64,000 nucleotides of DNA from Aureimonas frigidaquae (GCF_001463905.1 NZ_BBWR01000006.1:98797-162796); one strand, 5' to 3'. Shown: positions 34,914-43,537, counted from the stretch's first letter. Notes: a model not told the origin generated them from the sequence alone. A program made the numbers and translations.

Positions 34914-35402
34914 GTGAGCGACGCGAAGGCCGGTATGGCCCATCACGATGACGCGGCGACACGCGAGGGTGAGGAGATCGCCGATCTTTTGTCGGAGATC
35001 GGACGCACGTTCAAGGCGCAGTTGCGGGGGCTTGCCGACAGTCCGGCCCGGCATCTCAGCCTGCCGCAGCGGGATGTGCTGGTGCGGATCGGCCGGCGCC
35101 CGGGCTGTTCACCGGCCAGTGTCAGCGAGCGGACGGGCCGCGATCCCGGCCAGGTGACGCGGCTCGTTGCCGAACTGGAAGGGCTCGACCTCGTCGAGCG
35201 CGAGCGCTCGGTGGAAGATCGGCGCTCCGTCAATCTCAAGCTGTCGCGCAAAGGGCGGACTTTGTTCGCCCATATGCTGGAGCGGCGGGCCGCGCTGTCA
35301 AGCGACATGCTGTGCGACCTCAGCGCCGAGGAATTGGTCGAACTGCGCCGGGTGCTCCAGACGATACGGGGCCGCCTGCGGGACATGCCGGGCGACCCCT
35401 GA
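34914..35402 (+). CDS. MarR family transcriptional regulator
   Basis: The 162-residue winged-helix protein contains SLPQRDVLVRIGRRPGCSPA and SERTGRDPGQVTRLVAELEG (recognition helix region) followed by the wing VERERSVEDRRSVNLKLS, the MarR signature. A GTG start at 34914 with AAGGGGG 6 bases upstream is preferred; ATG at 34935 is an alternative. It is divergent from the TonB receptor gene, with palindromes between, so it may control iron uptake or itself. Ligand unknown. Confidence 0.88.
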   Translation: MSDAKAGMAHHDDAATREGEEIADLLSEIGRTFKAQLRGLADSPARHLSLPQRDVLVRIGRRPGCSPASVSERTGRDPGQVTRLVAELEGLDLVERERSVEDRRSVNLKLSRKGRTLFAHMLERRAALSSDMLCDLSAEELVELRRVLQTIRGRLRDMPGDP

Positions 35403-35423
35403 CCGGTGCGTGCGGTGGATGGC

Positions 35424-35723
35424 TCAGGCGTCCCGATGCTCGGGCAGTTCCTTCAGCTGGTCCTTCGTCCAGCTGGTGACGGCGTGGACGTCGCCATCCT
35501 CGTCACGCATGAAATCCAAATCGGCCGCGTTGATGGCGACAGGCTTGGCACCGATGCCGAGGAAGCCGCCGACATCGATCACCACCTTGGCGGAGGAGCC
35601 GCTGCCATGAACGTGGGAAACCGTGCCGACGGTTTCATCGTCCGGGCCGTAGATGGTGGCGTTTTCCAGAAGGGCCGGGGTGAGCTCGTCGCTGGTCAGC
35701 CGCACGTGGTTCGTATGATCCAT
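35424..35723 (-). CDS. PRC-barrel domain protein, small (99 aa)
   Basis: The 99-residue acidic protein has a PRC-barrel-like core (ATIYGPDDETVGTVSHVH, then KVVIDVGGFLGIGAKPVAIN), a fold found in ribosome maturation factor RimM, reaction-centre H subunit and small stress proteins of alphaproteobacteria. GGAGG stands 6 bases before the ATG at 35723. A GGAAC-N17-AGTT promoter-like pair upstream suggests general-stress control. It is convergent with the MarR gene and follows the AbrB-like gene on the same strand after 60 bases. Confidence 0.82.
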   Translation of the reverse strand: MDHTNHVRLTSDELTPALLENATIYGPDDETVGTVSHVHGSGSSAKVVIDVGGFLGIGAKPVAINAADLDFMRDEDGDVHAVTSWTKDQLKELPEHRDA

Positions 35724-35751
35724 GATTGCCTCCGTTGCTTGTGACAGGAAG

Positions 35752-35777
35752 AACTGGCCGAAGGGGCGAAGCGTTCC
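35752..35777 (-). promoter_or_regulatory. probable EcfG-type promoter of the PRC-barrel gene
   Basis: On the minus strand GGAAC (35777-35773), 17 bases, then AGTT (35755-35752) matches GGAAC-N18/19-TT, the alphaproteobacterial general-stress sigma consensus. The -10 is about 29 bases before the ATG, a normal promoter distance, and the ribosome site lies between. Confidence 0.5.
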
Positions 35778-35783
35778 GTGGCG

Positions 35784-36848
35784 CTACGGCGCCCGCCAGC
35801 CCGGGCCGAGCAGCAGGCGGGCAAAGACCGGGACGAGCAGGATCATCACGAAGAAGCGGCCGAGCTGGTGGAGCGCCACATAGGCCGGGTCCAGATCCAG
35901 CATGAAGGCCAGCATGACCATGGCTTCCAGTCCACCGGGCGCAAAGGCGATCATGGCCTGGCCGAAGGAGATCGACAGCGCCTGCGCCGCCAGGACGGCC
36001 AAGGCGGCGGCCACGCTGATGGAAACGGCGAAGGCGCCGATCGATGCCGCGAAATTGGCGGCGATCTGGCGCGGCGTCGTATCGCGGAAGCGCAGCCCGA
36101 TCACCGTGCCGAGCACCACGAAGCCGATGTCGATCAGCTCCTGCGGCGGCCGCCCCTCGACGATCCCCGTGGCATGCAGGATGGCGCTGGCCAGAAAGGA
36201 TCCGACAAGCGCCCCGCCGGGAAAGCCGGACCGGATCGCAAGCGCCGCGCCAAGGATGCCGCCGGCCAGCATGATGAGAAAGTCCGTCGTCTCAGGATGG
36301 CTCGCCGGTGGGACATGCCCATGGGCCGTGCCCAGGGTGACGATCATGGTCGGCAGGATGGCGATCAGAAGGAAGACCCGCACGCTTTGCGACTGGACGA
36401 CCTTGGTCGCGTCGCCCCGCAGGCCCTGCATCGTGGCGAGCACATAGGACAAAGCGCCCGGAATGGACGCGAAATAGGCCGAGTGCCGATCCCAACGCGC
36501 CGCGCGCACCAGGAAGACGAAGACCGAGCCCGTAATGGCGAAGAGGCTGACCAGCAGCAAGGCGAGGCTGGCCGGCCAGGTGTGGGCGCGCTCCACCACG
36601 TCCGGGGTGACGCCTGCGCCCATGGAAAGGCCCATGAAGGTGAAGAGCGTTGTCAGGAGCGCATCGGGCGGGCGGGGGCCCCACTTCGTGCCGACGGCCA
36701 GCATGGCCACCGGCACCATGGCGCCGGACAGGTAGGCCGCCGGAACGCCGAGCGCGGCGAAGGTCAGCGCCCCGGCAAGGCCGACCGCCAGGAAGGGCAG
36801 GAGGCGCAGCATATTCGGCAGGAAGGCATTCTGCATCGAGGGATCCAT
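35784..36848 (-). CDS. AbrB family (COG3180) membrane protein
   Basis: The 354-residue protein has two halves of about five helices each, the duplicated AbrB/ammonia-monooxygenase-like layout (PF05145), with repeats of the PGGLEAM type seen in FAPGGLEAMVMLAF and, in the first half, SIPGALSYVLA. The family is linked to regulation or transport in a few bacteria but has no settled function; it is not the SpoVT-AbrB DNA-binding domain. ATG at 36848 is used; ATG at 36836 would be four codons shorter. It is divergent from a LysR gene across 387 bases, suggesting that LysR controls it. Confidence 0.85.
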   Translation of the reverse strand: MDPSMQNAFLPNMLRLLPFLAVGLAGALTFAALGVPAAYLSGAMVPVAMLAVGTKWGPRPPDALLTTLFTFMGLSMGAGVTPDVVERAHTWPASLALLLVSLFAITGSVFVFLVRAARWDRHSAYFASIPGALSYVLATMQGLRGDATKVVQSQSVRVFLLIAILPTMIVTLGTAHGHVPPASHPETTDFLIMLAGGILGAALAIRSGFPGGALVGSFLASAILHATGIVEGRPPQELIDIGFVVLGTVIGLRFRDTTPRQIAANFAASIGAFAVSISVAAALAVLAAQALSISFGQAMIAFAPGGLEAMVMLAFMLDLDPAYVALHQLGRFFVMILLVPVFARLLLGPGWRAP

Positions 36849-37235
36849 ATGTTCCGCCGGCGCCGCGCGCGAAGGGGCGGGAGCCGCACCGGCGGTGTAG
36901 CAGAGGGTACGCCAGAGCGGCCTTCTCGCTTTGCGAAGGCCCCCTCGCCAAGCGTCGCTACGCGAATGGCGCGCGCGCCCGCAACGATGCCGCCTGTCCC
37001 GGCCATGCCCAGACCCAAGGGTCGTTCCTATGCTTCATTCTGCCTTTCATCCTCTCGTCAAACGCAGCCGGCGGGCCTTGAACCTCCTTGCGCTTTGCCG
37101 TCAGATCGGGGTCTATCCGTCACCGGACCGCGTGCCCCCGGCTCTTCTGGTGGCACTCACGGTCGATTCGACGCGCTGGCCTGCGCGCTCAAGCCATGCC
37201 CGCAGGGGCGAGCCGCCGCCGGGAAGGGAGTTCGG
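36849..37235. other. long divergent intergenic region between AbrB-like and LysR genes
   Basis: This 387-base stretch holds no gene I can support; reading frames crossing it lack ribosome sites and have shadow-like composition. It should contain both promoters. The one clear structure is the dyad at 36920-36940, about 70 bases before the AbrB-like start. Confidence 0.6.
36920..36940. promoter_or_regulatory. LysR-type operator candidate (T-N11-A dyad)
   Basis: GCCTTC and GAAGGC are inverted around nine bases, and inside them T (36924) and A (36936) are spaced as T-N11-A, the LysR-family binding form. It lies between the divergent AbrB-like and LysR genes, nearer the former, consistent with activation of the AbrB-like gene. 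Confidence 0.5.
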
Positions 37236-38198
37236 TTGAGCCTGATCTTCGATGCCGTGACGGCGCGTCTGGTCCTGGCCCTGGCGCGCGATGGTTCCAT
37301 CGGGCGCTCGGCCGAGCGCGAGAACATCGCCCCGTCGGCGATCAGCCGCCGCATCGCCGATCTGGAAGGCCGGCTCGGCCTGACCCTTTTCGACCGCAGC
37401 GCACAAGGCGTCCGGCTGACCGAGGCGGGTGCCGTCTACGCCACCGAATGCTCCCGGATCATGCGCATGCTGGCCGATCTGGACGTGCGCATGCGGGCCC
37501 TTGCCGATGGCCGCTCCGGGGTCCTGCGGGTGGCGGCCACGACATCGGCCCTGTCGGGCCGCCTTCCTGAACTTCTGGCCGCCTACGGCGCGGCCTATCC
37601 GCAGGTGGCGATCGAGCTGCATGAGATGGCGTCGGATACGGCGCTCGCCGCACTGGCGGATGCCAGGGTCGACATCACGGCCATTGCCGACAACCACGAT
37701 TTCTCCCACTTCGAAACCGAAGCGCTCGAAGATGACCGGGTCTATGTGATCGCCAGGCCCGATCATCCGCTGGGCGCCGTCCTCGACATCCGGCGCCCCA
37801 TCCCCTTCGAGGCGGTGACACATCACGAGCTCGTCGGCTTCCACGAGGCTGGCGCGCTCGACCGGCTCCTGGCCGATGCGGCCCGCCGGCTCGGCCGACG
37901 GCTCGGCAAACGGATCCAGGCCGAAACCTTCTCCTCTCTCGTGCGCCTGGTGGAAGCAGGCTTCGGCATCGGCTTTCTGCGGGCGACGAGCCTGCACCTC
38001 CTGGCCGGCACCGACCTCGTCGCCGCGCCTTTGGCCGATGCCTGGGCGCAACGATCGATGCGGCTGGTCTGGCGCGCGACGACGCAAGCCAACATGGCAG
38101 TGGAGCATTTCCGGGCGCTGGCCCGGCAGGGGCAAGGCGCCCCGGCCGGCCAGGGCGCTGCTGCATCGCCGCCTCAGATGCTCGAGGACGGCGCGTAG
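37236..38198 (+). CDS. LysR family transcriptional regulator
   Basis: The 320-residue protein has an N-terminal LysR helix-turn-helix (about 5-60: RDGSIGRSAERENIAPSAIS, then RRIADLEGRLGLTLFDRS) and a substrate-binding effector domain. The TTG at 37236 is taken as start: AAGGGAG lies 5 bases upstream and the HTH begins right after, while the open frame further upstream is not protein-like. The gene is divergent from the AbrB-like gene and its 3' end overlaps the amidohydrolase gene on the other strand by 25 bases. Effector unknown. Confidence 0.9.
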   Translation: MSLIFDAVTARLVLALARDGSIGRSAERENIAPSAISRRIADLEGRLGLTLFDRSAQGVRLTEAGAVYATECSRIMRMLADLDVRMRALADGRSGVLRVAATTSALSGRLPELLAAYGAAYPQVAIELHEMASDTALAALADARVDITAIADNHDFSHFETEALEDDRVYVIARPDHPLGAVLDIRRPIPFEAVTHHELVGFHEAGALDRLLADAARRLGRRLGKRIQAETFSSLVRLVEAGFGIGFLRATSLHLLAGTDLVAAPLADAWAQRSMRLVWRATTQANMAVEHFRALARQGQGAPAGQGAAASPPQMLEDGA

Positions 38199-39715
38199 AA
38201 GGGCACGCGTTCCTCAGCGTCCAGGTAGCCGTTATAGAAAGCCTTCACATGCGGGAAGACGTCGTGGCCGAGCTGCCGGCGCGCGGTTTCCTCTTCCGTG
38301 CGCGGGGCGGCATAGTGGCGGGCGATCTCCTCCAGGATGGCGTCCCGGTCGATGTTGGTGAAGCGGCCCTCTTCGTAGATCACCTTGCCATCCACCATGA
38401 CCGCATCGACGGCGTTCTGCTTGGCGCGCTGGATGAGGGCGTCGAGCATCGGCACGTCCGGATCCTGGAACGGGTAGGTCGCCGTCTTCCAGTTGATGAG
38501 GACGGCGTCCATGCGGCGGCCCGGCTCGAGCCGGCCGATCTCGGTGCCGAAGGCGGTGGTCTTCGCGCCGCCTTCGGTGGCCATGCGCAGAACCTGCCCG
38601 CAGCTCGGCACCTCGGCATCGTCCATGCCCGGAACGCGATGCGCGCGGAGCACGAGGCGCATTTCCTGCAGCATGTCGCGGTCGTCGTTGATGCCCGCCT
38701 CGTCCAGGCCCATGCCGACATTGAGGCCATGCGCCTCGAACCGGTTCAGCGGGGCAACGCCCGAGCGCAGGCGGAAATTGGACGAGCAGTTGTGGCACAC
38801 GCAGGTGCCGGTGTCCGCGGCGATCTCGATATCCTCCTGGTTCAGCCAGACACCGTGGCCGAGCGTCATGCGCGGGGACAGCACACCGAGGTCGTACAGA
38901 TGGCGCACGGCGGTCTTGCCGGTCCGGCGCCGCGCATATTCCTTCTGATAGGCGGTTTCGAGGAGGTGCATGTGCATGGGCACGCCGTGCTTCAGCGAGC
39001 GGGCGTTCATCTCCACCAGGCTTTCGTCGGTGACCCAGTGGAGATTGGCCGGCGCAAGCTGGATCCGCGTCAGGCCCTGGCCGGCATTCTCGGCGGTGAG
39101 CTGGTCGAAGAGCTTCATGTAGCCGTCGAAGGACAGGACCTGCGATTGCAGATAGGTTGCCAGGCGGCCGGCCAGCGGCTCGGGCAGGCGGGCGCAGAAG
39201 TCTTCGTCCGCCTCGTAGACGAGCCGGTTCTGTTCCCGCACCGCATAGGAGTAGGAGGCCCGCATGCCGATGGTGCGGTAGGCATCCAGGACCTTGGTGG
39301 CGGCGCCGTGGATCGCCTCGTAGCCGCCGCTCATCCAGCCATGGATATGCGCGACGGTGGTGATGCCCGAGGCGATCATCTCGAAGGCCGAGTAGAGCGT
39401 GTCGAGGTAGAGGTCCAGCTTGCGCGCCGGGATGCGGCTGGCGAACCAGAGCTCCAGCGCGTGATCGGGCGAGCCGAGCTGCAGCGGTGTCATGCCGACA
39501 TGGTGGTGCGCGTTGACGAAGCCGGGCAGCATGACATGGTCGCCGTAATGGCGGCGCGTGGCATGGGGCGACAGGCGGAGGAGTTCGTCCACCGAGCCGG
39601 TGGCGACGATGGCGCCGTCGCGCGACAGGACGGCCCCGTTCTCCAGTATGGTGGGCTTGTTGCGATCCTCGATGCCGGTGACGACCCAGCCGGCGGAGGT
39701 GATCATGTCGGTCAT
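38174..39715 (-). CDS. TRZ/ATZ-type amidohydrolase (cytosine/8-oxoguanine deaminase-like)
   Basis: The 513-residue metal-dependent hydrolase has the amidohydrolase metal motif MLPGFVNAHHHVGM (near 62-75), a second site MHMHLLET, His in LGHGVWLN and the metal Asp in MGLDEAG. It belongs to the group that deaminates or dechlorinates N-heterocycles (TrzN, AtzB, 8-oxoguanine and cytosine deaminases); exact substrate cannot be told. It is the last gene of a leftward NitT-type importer operon, 24 bases after the nitrilase-like gene. GGTATGGC-like sequence precedes the ATG at 39715, so the start is not strongly fixed. Confidence 0.88.
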   Translation of the reverse strand: MTDMITSAGWVVTGIEDRNKPTILENGAVLSRDGAIVATGSVDELLRLSPHATRRHYGDHVMLPGFVNAHHHVGMTPLQLGSPDHALELWFASRIPARKLDLYLDTLYSAFEMIASGITTVAHIHGWMSGGYEAIHGAATKVLDAYRTIGMRASYSYAVREQNRLVYEADEDFCARLPEPLAGRLATYLQSQVLSFDGYMKLFDQLTAENAGQGLTRIQLAPANLHWVTDESLVEMNARSLKHGVPMHMHLLETAYQKEYARRRTGKTAVRHLYDLGVLSPRMTLGHGVWLNQEDIEIAADTGTCVCHNCSSNFRLRSGVAPLNRFEAHGLNVGMGLDEAGINDDRDMLQEMRLVLRAHRVPGMDDAEVPSCGQVLRMATEGGAKTTAFGTEIGRLEPGRRMDAVLINWKTATYPFQDPDVPMLDALIQRAKQNAVDAVMVDGKVIYEEGRFTNIDRDAILEEIARHYAAPRTEEETARRQLGHDVFPHVKAFYNGYLDAEERVPFYAPSSSI

Positions 39716-39739
39716 TGTCTATGCCTTCGGTATGGCCTG

Positions 39740-40558
39740 TCAGTGCAGGCGGAGTTGGCGATGCGTGGGGTTCTGCGTGCGCCGCGCCAGAAGGGCGGCG
39801 CGGTCGATATCGAGCCGGGCCGTCCGGCCGGCAGCGGTCAGGAGGGCGCCGTCGGGGCCGACGGCGAGCGTCTCCCCGTCATGGCGGTGGGACAGGCCCG
39901 TCAGTTCTTCGACGCCGTAGCGCGCCGCGGCGAGTGCGTAGACGGCATTGGCACGGGCATGGGTGCGCAGCTCGGCCTCGAACTGGCCGGGCGGATCGGC
40001 AGCGGGGCCACCGACCAGCACCAGGATGGCGTCGCAATCCTGGCGTGCAGCGGCCCGCCAGCATTCGGGAAAGCGCCGGTCGTAGCAGATCAGGACGCCG
40101 TACCGCGCGCCGGCATGGTCGAAGACGGCAATGCCACCATTCCCCGGCGCGAAATGATCCGCCTCTCCGAAGGCGGCATCGCCCCGCGGCGGAAGGTGAA
40201 CCTTGCGCTGGACGATGCGCGGCGCCGCGCCGGGCACCGCCAGGACGGCCGCATTGTGCGGCTGCCCGCCGTCGCCAGCCACGGCCATCATGCCGAACAG
40301 GATTGCGGCGCCCGTCTGCGTGCTGACGCGGCGGGCCCAGGCTGAGGTCGGGCCGTCCAGCGTCTCGGCCAGCCCGGCCCAGCGCGCGGGGTCGTCGGCG
40401 GCGAAGAAGGGCGCAGCGAAGAGCTCGGGCAGGAGCACCAGCTGCGCGCCATCTGCCGCAAGAGCGGCGATGCCGGCCTCAGCCTCGTCGAGAAGGGGGG
40501 TCGCCTCCCCGTGCGAGGGCCCGATGCTGAGTGCCGCGACCCGGCAGGCAGCCGTCAT
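39740..40558 (-). CDS. carbon-nitrogen hydrolase (nitrilase superfamily)
   Basis: The 272-residue enzyme has the nitrilase-superfamily triad: Glu in LVLLPELFAAPFF, Lys in RKVHLPPRGD and Cys in GVLICYDRRFPECWR. Members hydrolyse amides, N-carbamyl compounds or nitriles. Its ATG overlaps the stop of the ATPase gene upstream, so it is translated with the importer and probably splits the imported compound or the product of the amidohydrolase after it. The CYDRRFPE form suggests an amidase/N-carbamylase rather than a true nitrilase (inference). Confidence 0.9.
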   Translation of the reverse strand: MTAACRVAALSIGPSHGEATPLLDEAEAGIAALAADGAQLVLLPELFAAPFFAADDPARWAGLAETLDGPTSAWARRVSTQTGAAILFGMMAVAGDGGQPHNAAVLAVPGAAPRIVQRKVHLPPRGDAAFGEADHFAPGNGGIAVFDHAGARYGVLICYDRRFPECWRAAARQDCDAILVLVGGPAADPPGQFEAELRTHARANAVYALAAARYGVEELTGLSHRHDGETLAVGPDGALLTAAGRTARLDIDRAALLARRTQNPTHRQLRLH

Positions 40559-41349
40559 CGCGCGCGCCCCTCCTGCTCGGCGAAGGCACGATCGACTTCG
40601 TCGGCCAGAAGGTCGGTGAACATGTCCCGGTAGCGATGGTAGCGTGGATCGCGCGAGGGGCGGGGGCGCTCCATCTCGATCGGCACGATGGTCTTGACCC
40701 GTCCCGGCCGCGCCGTGAAGACCACCACCCGGTCGGCCAGCGCGATGGCCTCGTCGATCGAATGGGTGACGAGGATGATCGAGGCGCCGCTTTCCCGCCA
40801 CAGGTCGAGGAGGAAGTCCTGCATCTTGTTGCGGGTCTGCACGTCCAGCGCGGCGAAGGGCTCGTCCATCATCAGGACGCGGGGTCGCATGGCCAGCGCG
40901 CGGGCGCACGCAGCCCGCTGGCGCATGCCGCCGGACAACTCGTCCGGGCGCTTGTCGCCCATTCCGCCCAGGCCGACCGAGACGAGGAGCCGCTCCGTGG
41001 CCTCCTTGCGCGTCTGCGGCGCGACGCCCCGCAGCGACAGGCCGAAACCGACATTGTCGGCGATGGTGAGCCACGGGAACAGGGACGCGTCCTGGAAGAT
41101 CAGCCCGCGCTCGGAGGACGGCCCGTCGATGGGACGTCCCTCTTCCAGTATCGTGCCGCCGGAGGTCTCCTCCAGGCCGGCGACCATATAGAGAAGGGTC
41201 GACTTGCCGCAGCCCGACGGGCCGAGGAAGACGATGAACTCGCCGCGGGCAATGTCGAGGTCGAAGCCGGACAGGGCCTGCACCGGGCTGCGGCCGCGGG
41301 GCGTGAAGATCTTGTCGACGCCCTGGAAGGACAGTGCGGGAACGGTCAT
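40555..41349 (-). CDS. NitT/TauT-type ABC transporter ATP-binding protein
   Basis: The 264-residue ATPase has Walker A GPSGCGKST, Q-loop LIFQDASLFPWLT, signature LSGGMRQRAACA, Walker B VLMMDEPFAALD and switch His in LVTHSIDEA; the FPWLT stretch marks the nitrate/sulfonate/taurine class. It overlaps the permease stop by four bases upstream and the nitrilase start downstream. Confidence 0.94.
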   Translation of the reverse strand: MTVPALSFQGVDKIFTPRGRSPVQALSGFDLDIARGEFIVFLGPSGCGKSTLLYMVAGLEETSGGTILEEGRPIDGPSSERGLIFQDASLFPWLTIADNVGFGLSLRGVAPQTRKEATERLLVSVGLGGMGDKRPDELSGGMRQRAACARALAMRPRVLMMDEPFAALDVQTRNKMQDFLLDLWRESGASIILVTHSIDEAIALADRVVVFTARPGRVKTIVPIEMERPRPSRDPRYHRYRDMFTDLLADEVDRAFAEQEGRAR

Positions 41350-42239
41350 TTGGAGGCTCCTCCGGCAGGTTCGATCCACCACAGAAGGCGGCGCTGGATC
41401 TGCCGTAACGTCCAGTCGAAGGTGAAGCCGAGGACACCGATGACGGCCATGGTGAAGAAGGTGAGCTGGGCGTTGAAGGTCGAGCGCGCGACGGAGGTAA
41501 TTTGTCCGAGGCCCGAGCCCACGCCCACGGCTTCGGCGATGAGCACGACCATCCAGGCGGCGAAGAGATTGAGCCGCAGCGTCATGAACAGGCCCGGCAG
41601 GATGGAGGGGAAGACGACGCGCCAGAAGAGCTGGTGGCGGTTGGCGCCCATGATCCGCGCGACGTTCAGATAGGAGCGCGGAACGCTTTCGAGCTGCGAG
41701 GCCGTCGACAGGACGATGGCGAAGAAGATCGTGATGAAGACCAGGAAGATGGCCGGAACATCGCCGATGCCGAACAGGAAGATGGCGACCGGCAGCCAGG
41801 CGACCGGAGAGATCGGCGTGAGCAGAAGAATGGTCGGCATCAGGAGCTTGCGTGCGGTCGGCACGTAATGGACGAGCGCGCCCACGCCGACGCCGCCCAT
41901 GAAGCCGAGCGTCAGGCCCGCCACGACGCGCAGCGTGGTGAAGAGGGCCGTCGTCAGAAGGCCGCCGATACCGCCGCCCGATGCGGCGACGCCGATCTGG
42001 TTGCGGTTCGAGAAGTAGGAAAGCGTCCGGTCGAAATCCGACAGGAAGAGATGCGGCGGGGGCAGGAGGAGCGGGTCGGCCCAGCCCATGGCCCAGGCCA
42101 GTTCCCACAGGCCCGCGAAGAGGCCGATGGACAGGACGGCCCAGGCCAGCCCGGCCAGGACGTCCATCACGCGGCTTGGCCCGGCCGTGGCGGGGCGTGG
42201 CCTTGCTTTGCGCAAGGTGGCGAAGGGAACGGTCACCAT
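41346..42239 (-). CDS. NitT/TauT-type ABC transporter permease
   Basis: The 297-residue permease has six to seven helices with the BPD_transp_1 EAA-like loop (NVARIMGANRHQLFWRVVFP) facing the ATPase. N-terminal residues 1-25 are basic and cytoplasmic. Its gene lies behind the binding-protein gene, separated by a strong hairpin at 42274-42299. Confidence 0.93.
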   Translation of the reverse strand: MVTVPFATLRKARPRPATAGPSRVMDVLAGLAWAVLSIGLFAGLWELAWAMGWADPLLLPPPHLFLSDFDRTLSYFSNRNQIGVAASGGGIGGLLTTALFTTLRVVAGLTLGFMGGVGVGALVHYVPTARKLLMPTILLLTPISPVAWLPVAIFLFGIGDVPAIFLVFITIFFAIVLSTASQLESVPRSYLNVARIMGANRHQLFWRVVFPSILPGLFMTLRLNLFAAWMVVLIAEAVGVGSGLGQITSVARSTFNAQLTFFTMAVIGVLGFTFDWTLRQIQRRLLWWIEPAGGASK

Positions 42240-42273
42240 CGGGTGTCGGATCCTCGAAGATCGGGATAAGGGA

Positions 42274-42299
42274 GCGGCTCCGGCACAGGCCGGAGCCGC
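42274..42299 (-). repeat. hairpin between binding-protein and permease genes of the NitT operon
   Basis: GCGGCTCCGGC (42274-42284) and GCCGGAGCCGC (42289-42299) make a perfect 11-bp stem with a 4-base loop. It sits 15 bases after the binding-protein stop, without a T-run, and probably stabilises that message and attenuates the permease-ATPase-hydrolase part. Confidence 0.65.
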
Positions 42300-42313
42300 A
42301 TCGGGCGCAGGCC

Positions 42314-43381
42314 TCAGGCGGACTTGCGCTTGAGCGAGGCGTAGAGGTCGGCATTCTGCGCGATGGCCGCGTCGAGGAAGGACCAGTCGAAGGCCTTCTC
42401 GTCCGGCACGGCGCGTACGTAGCCGAGCTCCTTCATCGAGTTGCCGCGATCGATGATGAACTGGGTCTGGTTGCGCTGATCGACCACGATCGGCTGCTTG
42501 GAGGCAGCGTCACGCGCGGCTTCCAGGGTCGTCTTGTAGTAGGTGCCGACCGTGGAGGCGAGCGCCGCTTCCATATCCGCCTCGGCCGAGGCCTGCGCCT
42601 CCATCAGCGCCTTGATCATTGCCGTGACGGCCTCCGGATTGCTTTCCAGAAGCGGGATGCGCGCGGCAAGGACGCAGTCCGAATAGCCCGGTCCGTACAA
42701 GTCGATCCCGTCGCTGAGGACCTTGGAGCCCGGCCGGCCCTGCACGCACTGCGTGGCATAGGGTTCGATATGGCAGATCGCATCCAGCGCGCCCGCCATG
42801 AAGGCCTGGGCCAGCTCGGGAGACGTGTTCAGATACCGGATGTCGACATCGGCGAAGCTCATGCCCGCCTTCTTCAGGTAGTCGTAGGGCAGGACCTCCA
42901 GCGTATCGGCCTGGAAAGTGCCGAAGGACTTGCCGCGCAGGTCCTCGGCGCTGTTGATCCCTTCCCGTGCCACGATGATGCAGCCCTGGACGCCGCCGCC
43001 GGCCACGATGCGCACCGGCGCGCCCGCGTCGTAGAGCGTCATGAAGTTGGAATAGGGGATCATCGACATGTCGACGAGGCCCGCGCCGAACATGGTTGTG
43101 ATCTCGGCGTTGGACGGGGTCACCACGAATTCCAGGTCGACGCCTTCGGCAGCCGCGAGGCCGCGCTCCTTGGCCAGGAAGATGCCCATGTTGCAGAAGC
43201 CGGTTCCGTGCGTCGCACGGATGGTCGCCTCGGCGGCCGCGGCCGGGCCGGCCGATCCGGCAAGGCCGGCCAGGCCCGCCAGATGCGCGGGGAGCGCTAT
43301 GGTCGCCGCGCCGGCAACCGTGGTCTTGAGGAAGTTGCGGCGGGAAAAGTTCGCATAGAAGTGGCCATCGCGGTCACACAT
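42314..43381 (-). CDS. ABC substrate-binding protein, NMT1/SsuA-like, Tat-exported
   Basis: The 355-residue protein has a twin-arginine signal: SRRNFLKTT near residues 13-21, then a hydrophobic run of Ala-Gly-Leu repeats to about 50. The mature part is of the NMT1/SsuA class (nitrate, sulfonates, taurine, HMP-type ligands): GTGFCNMGIFLAKERGL and VDMSMIPYSNFMTLYDAGAP. Tat export suggests it folds in the cytoplasm. GGAG is 6 bases before the ATG at 43381. It heads the operon with permease, ATPase, nitrilase-like and amidohydrolase genes; the ligand is therefore probably a nitrogen heterocycle or amide (inference). Confidence 0.9.
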   Translation of the reverse strand: MCDRDGHFYANFSRRNFLKTTVAGAATIALPAHLAGLAGLAGSAGPAAAAEATIRATHGTGFCNMGIFLAKERGLAAAEGVDLEFVVTPSNAEITTMFGAGLVDMSMIPYSNFMTLYDAGAPVRIVAGGGVQGCIIVAREGINSAEDLRGKSFGTFQADTLEVLPYDYLKKAGMSFADVDIRYLNTSPELAQAFMAGALDAICHIEPYATQCVQGRPGSKVLSDGIDLYGPGYSDCVLAARIPLLESNPEAVTAMIKALMEAQASAEADMEAALASTVGTYYKTTLEAARDAASKQPIVVDQRNQTQFIIDRGNSMKELGYVRAVPDEKAFDWSFLDAAIAQNADLYASLKRKSA

Positions 43382-43537
43382 GGTCGTCTCCAATCGTCTG
43401 AGCGCCCGGGGACACGCCGCACGGGTCGCAGTCATGCATGGACGGGCACGCCAACCCTGAGGGCGGAACGCCGCCCTGCGCTTCCTGCTGTCTGCATGCT
43501 CCCTCAGCCCCTTCCCCGGCATGAGGATAGTTCAGTG

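Noticed and set aside
35778..37235. Upstream extension of the LysR reading frame to 35778
   Set aside because: It runs antisense through the AbrB-like gene and then through non-coding sequence; the LysR domain begins exactly at the TTG with a ribosome site.
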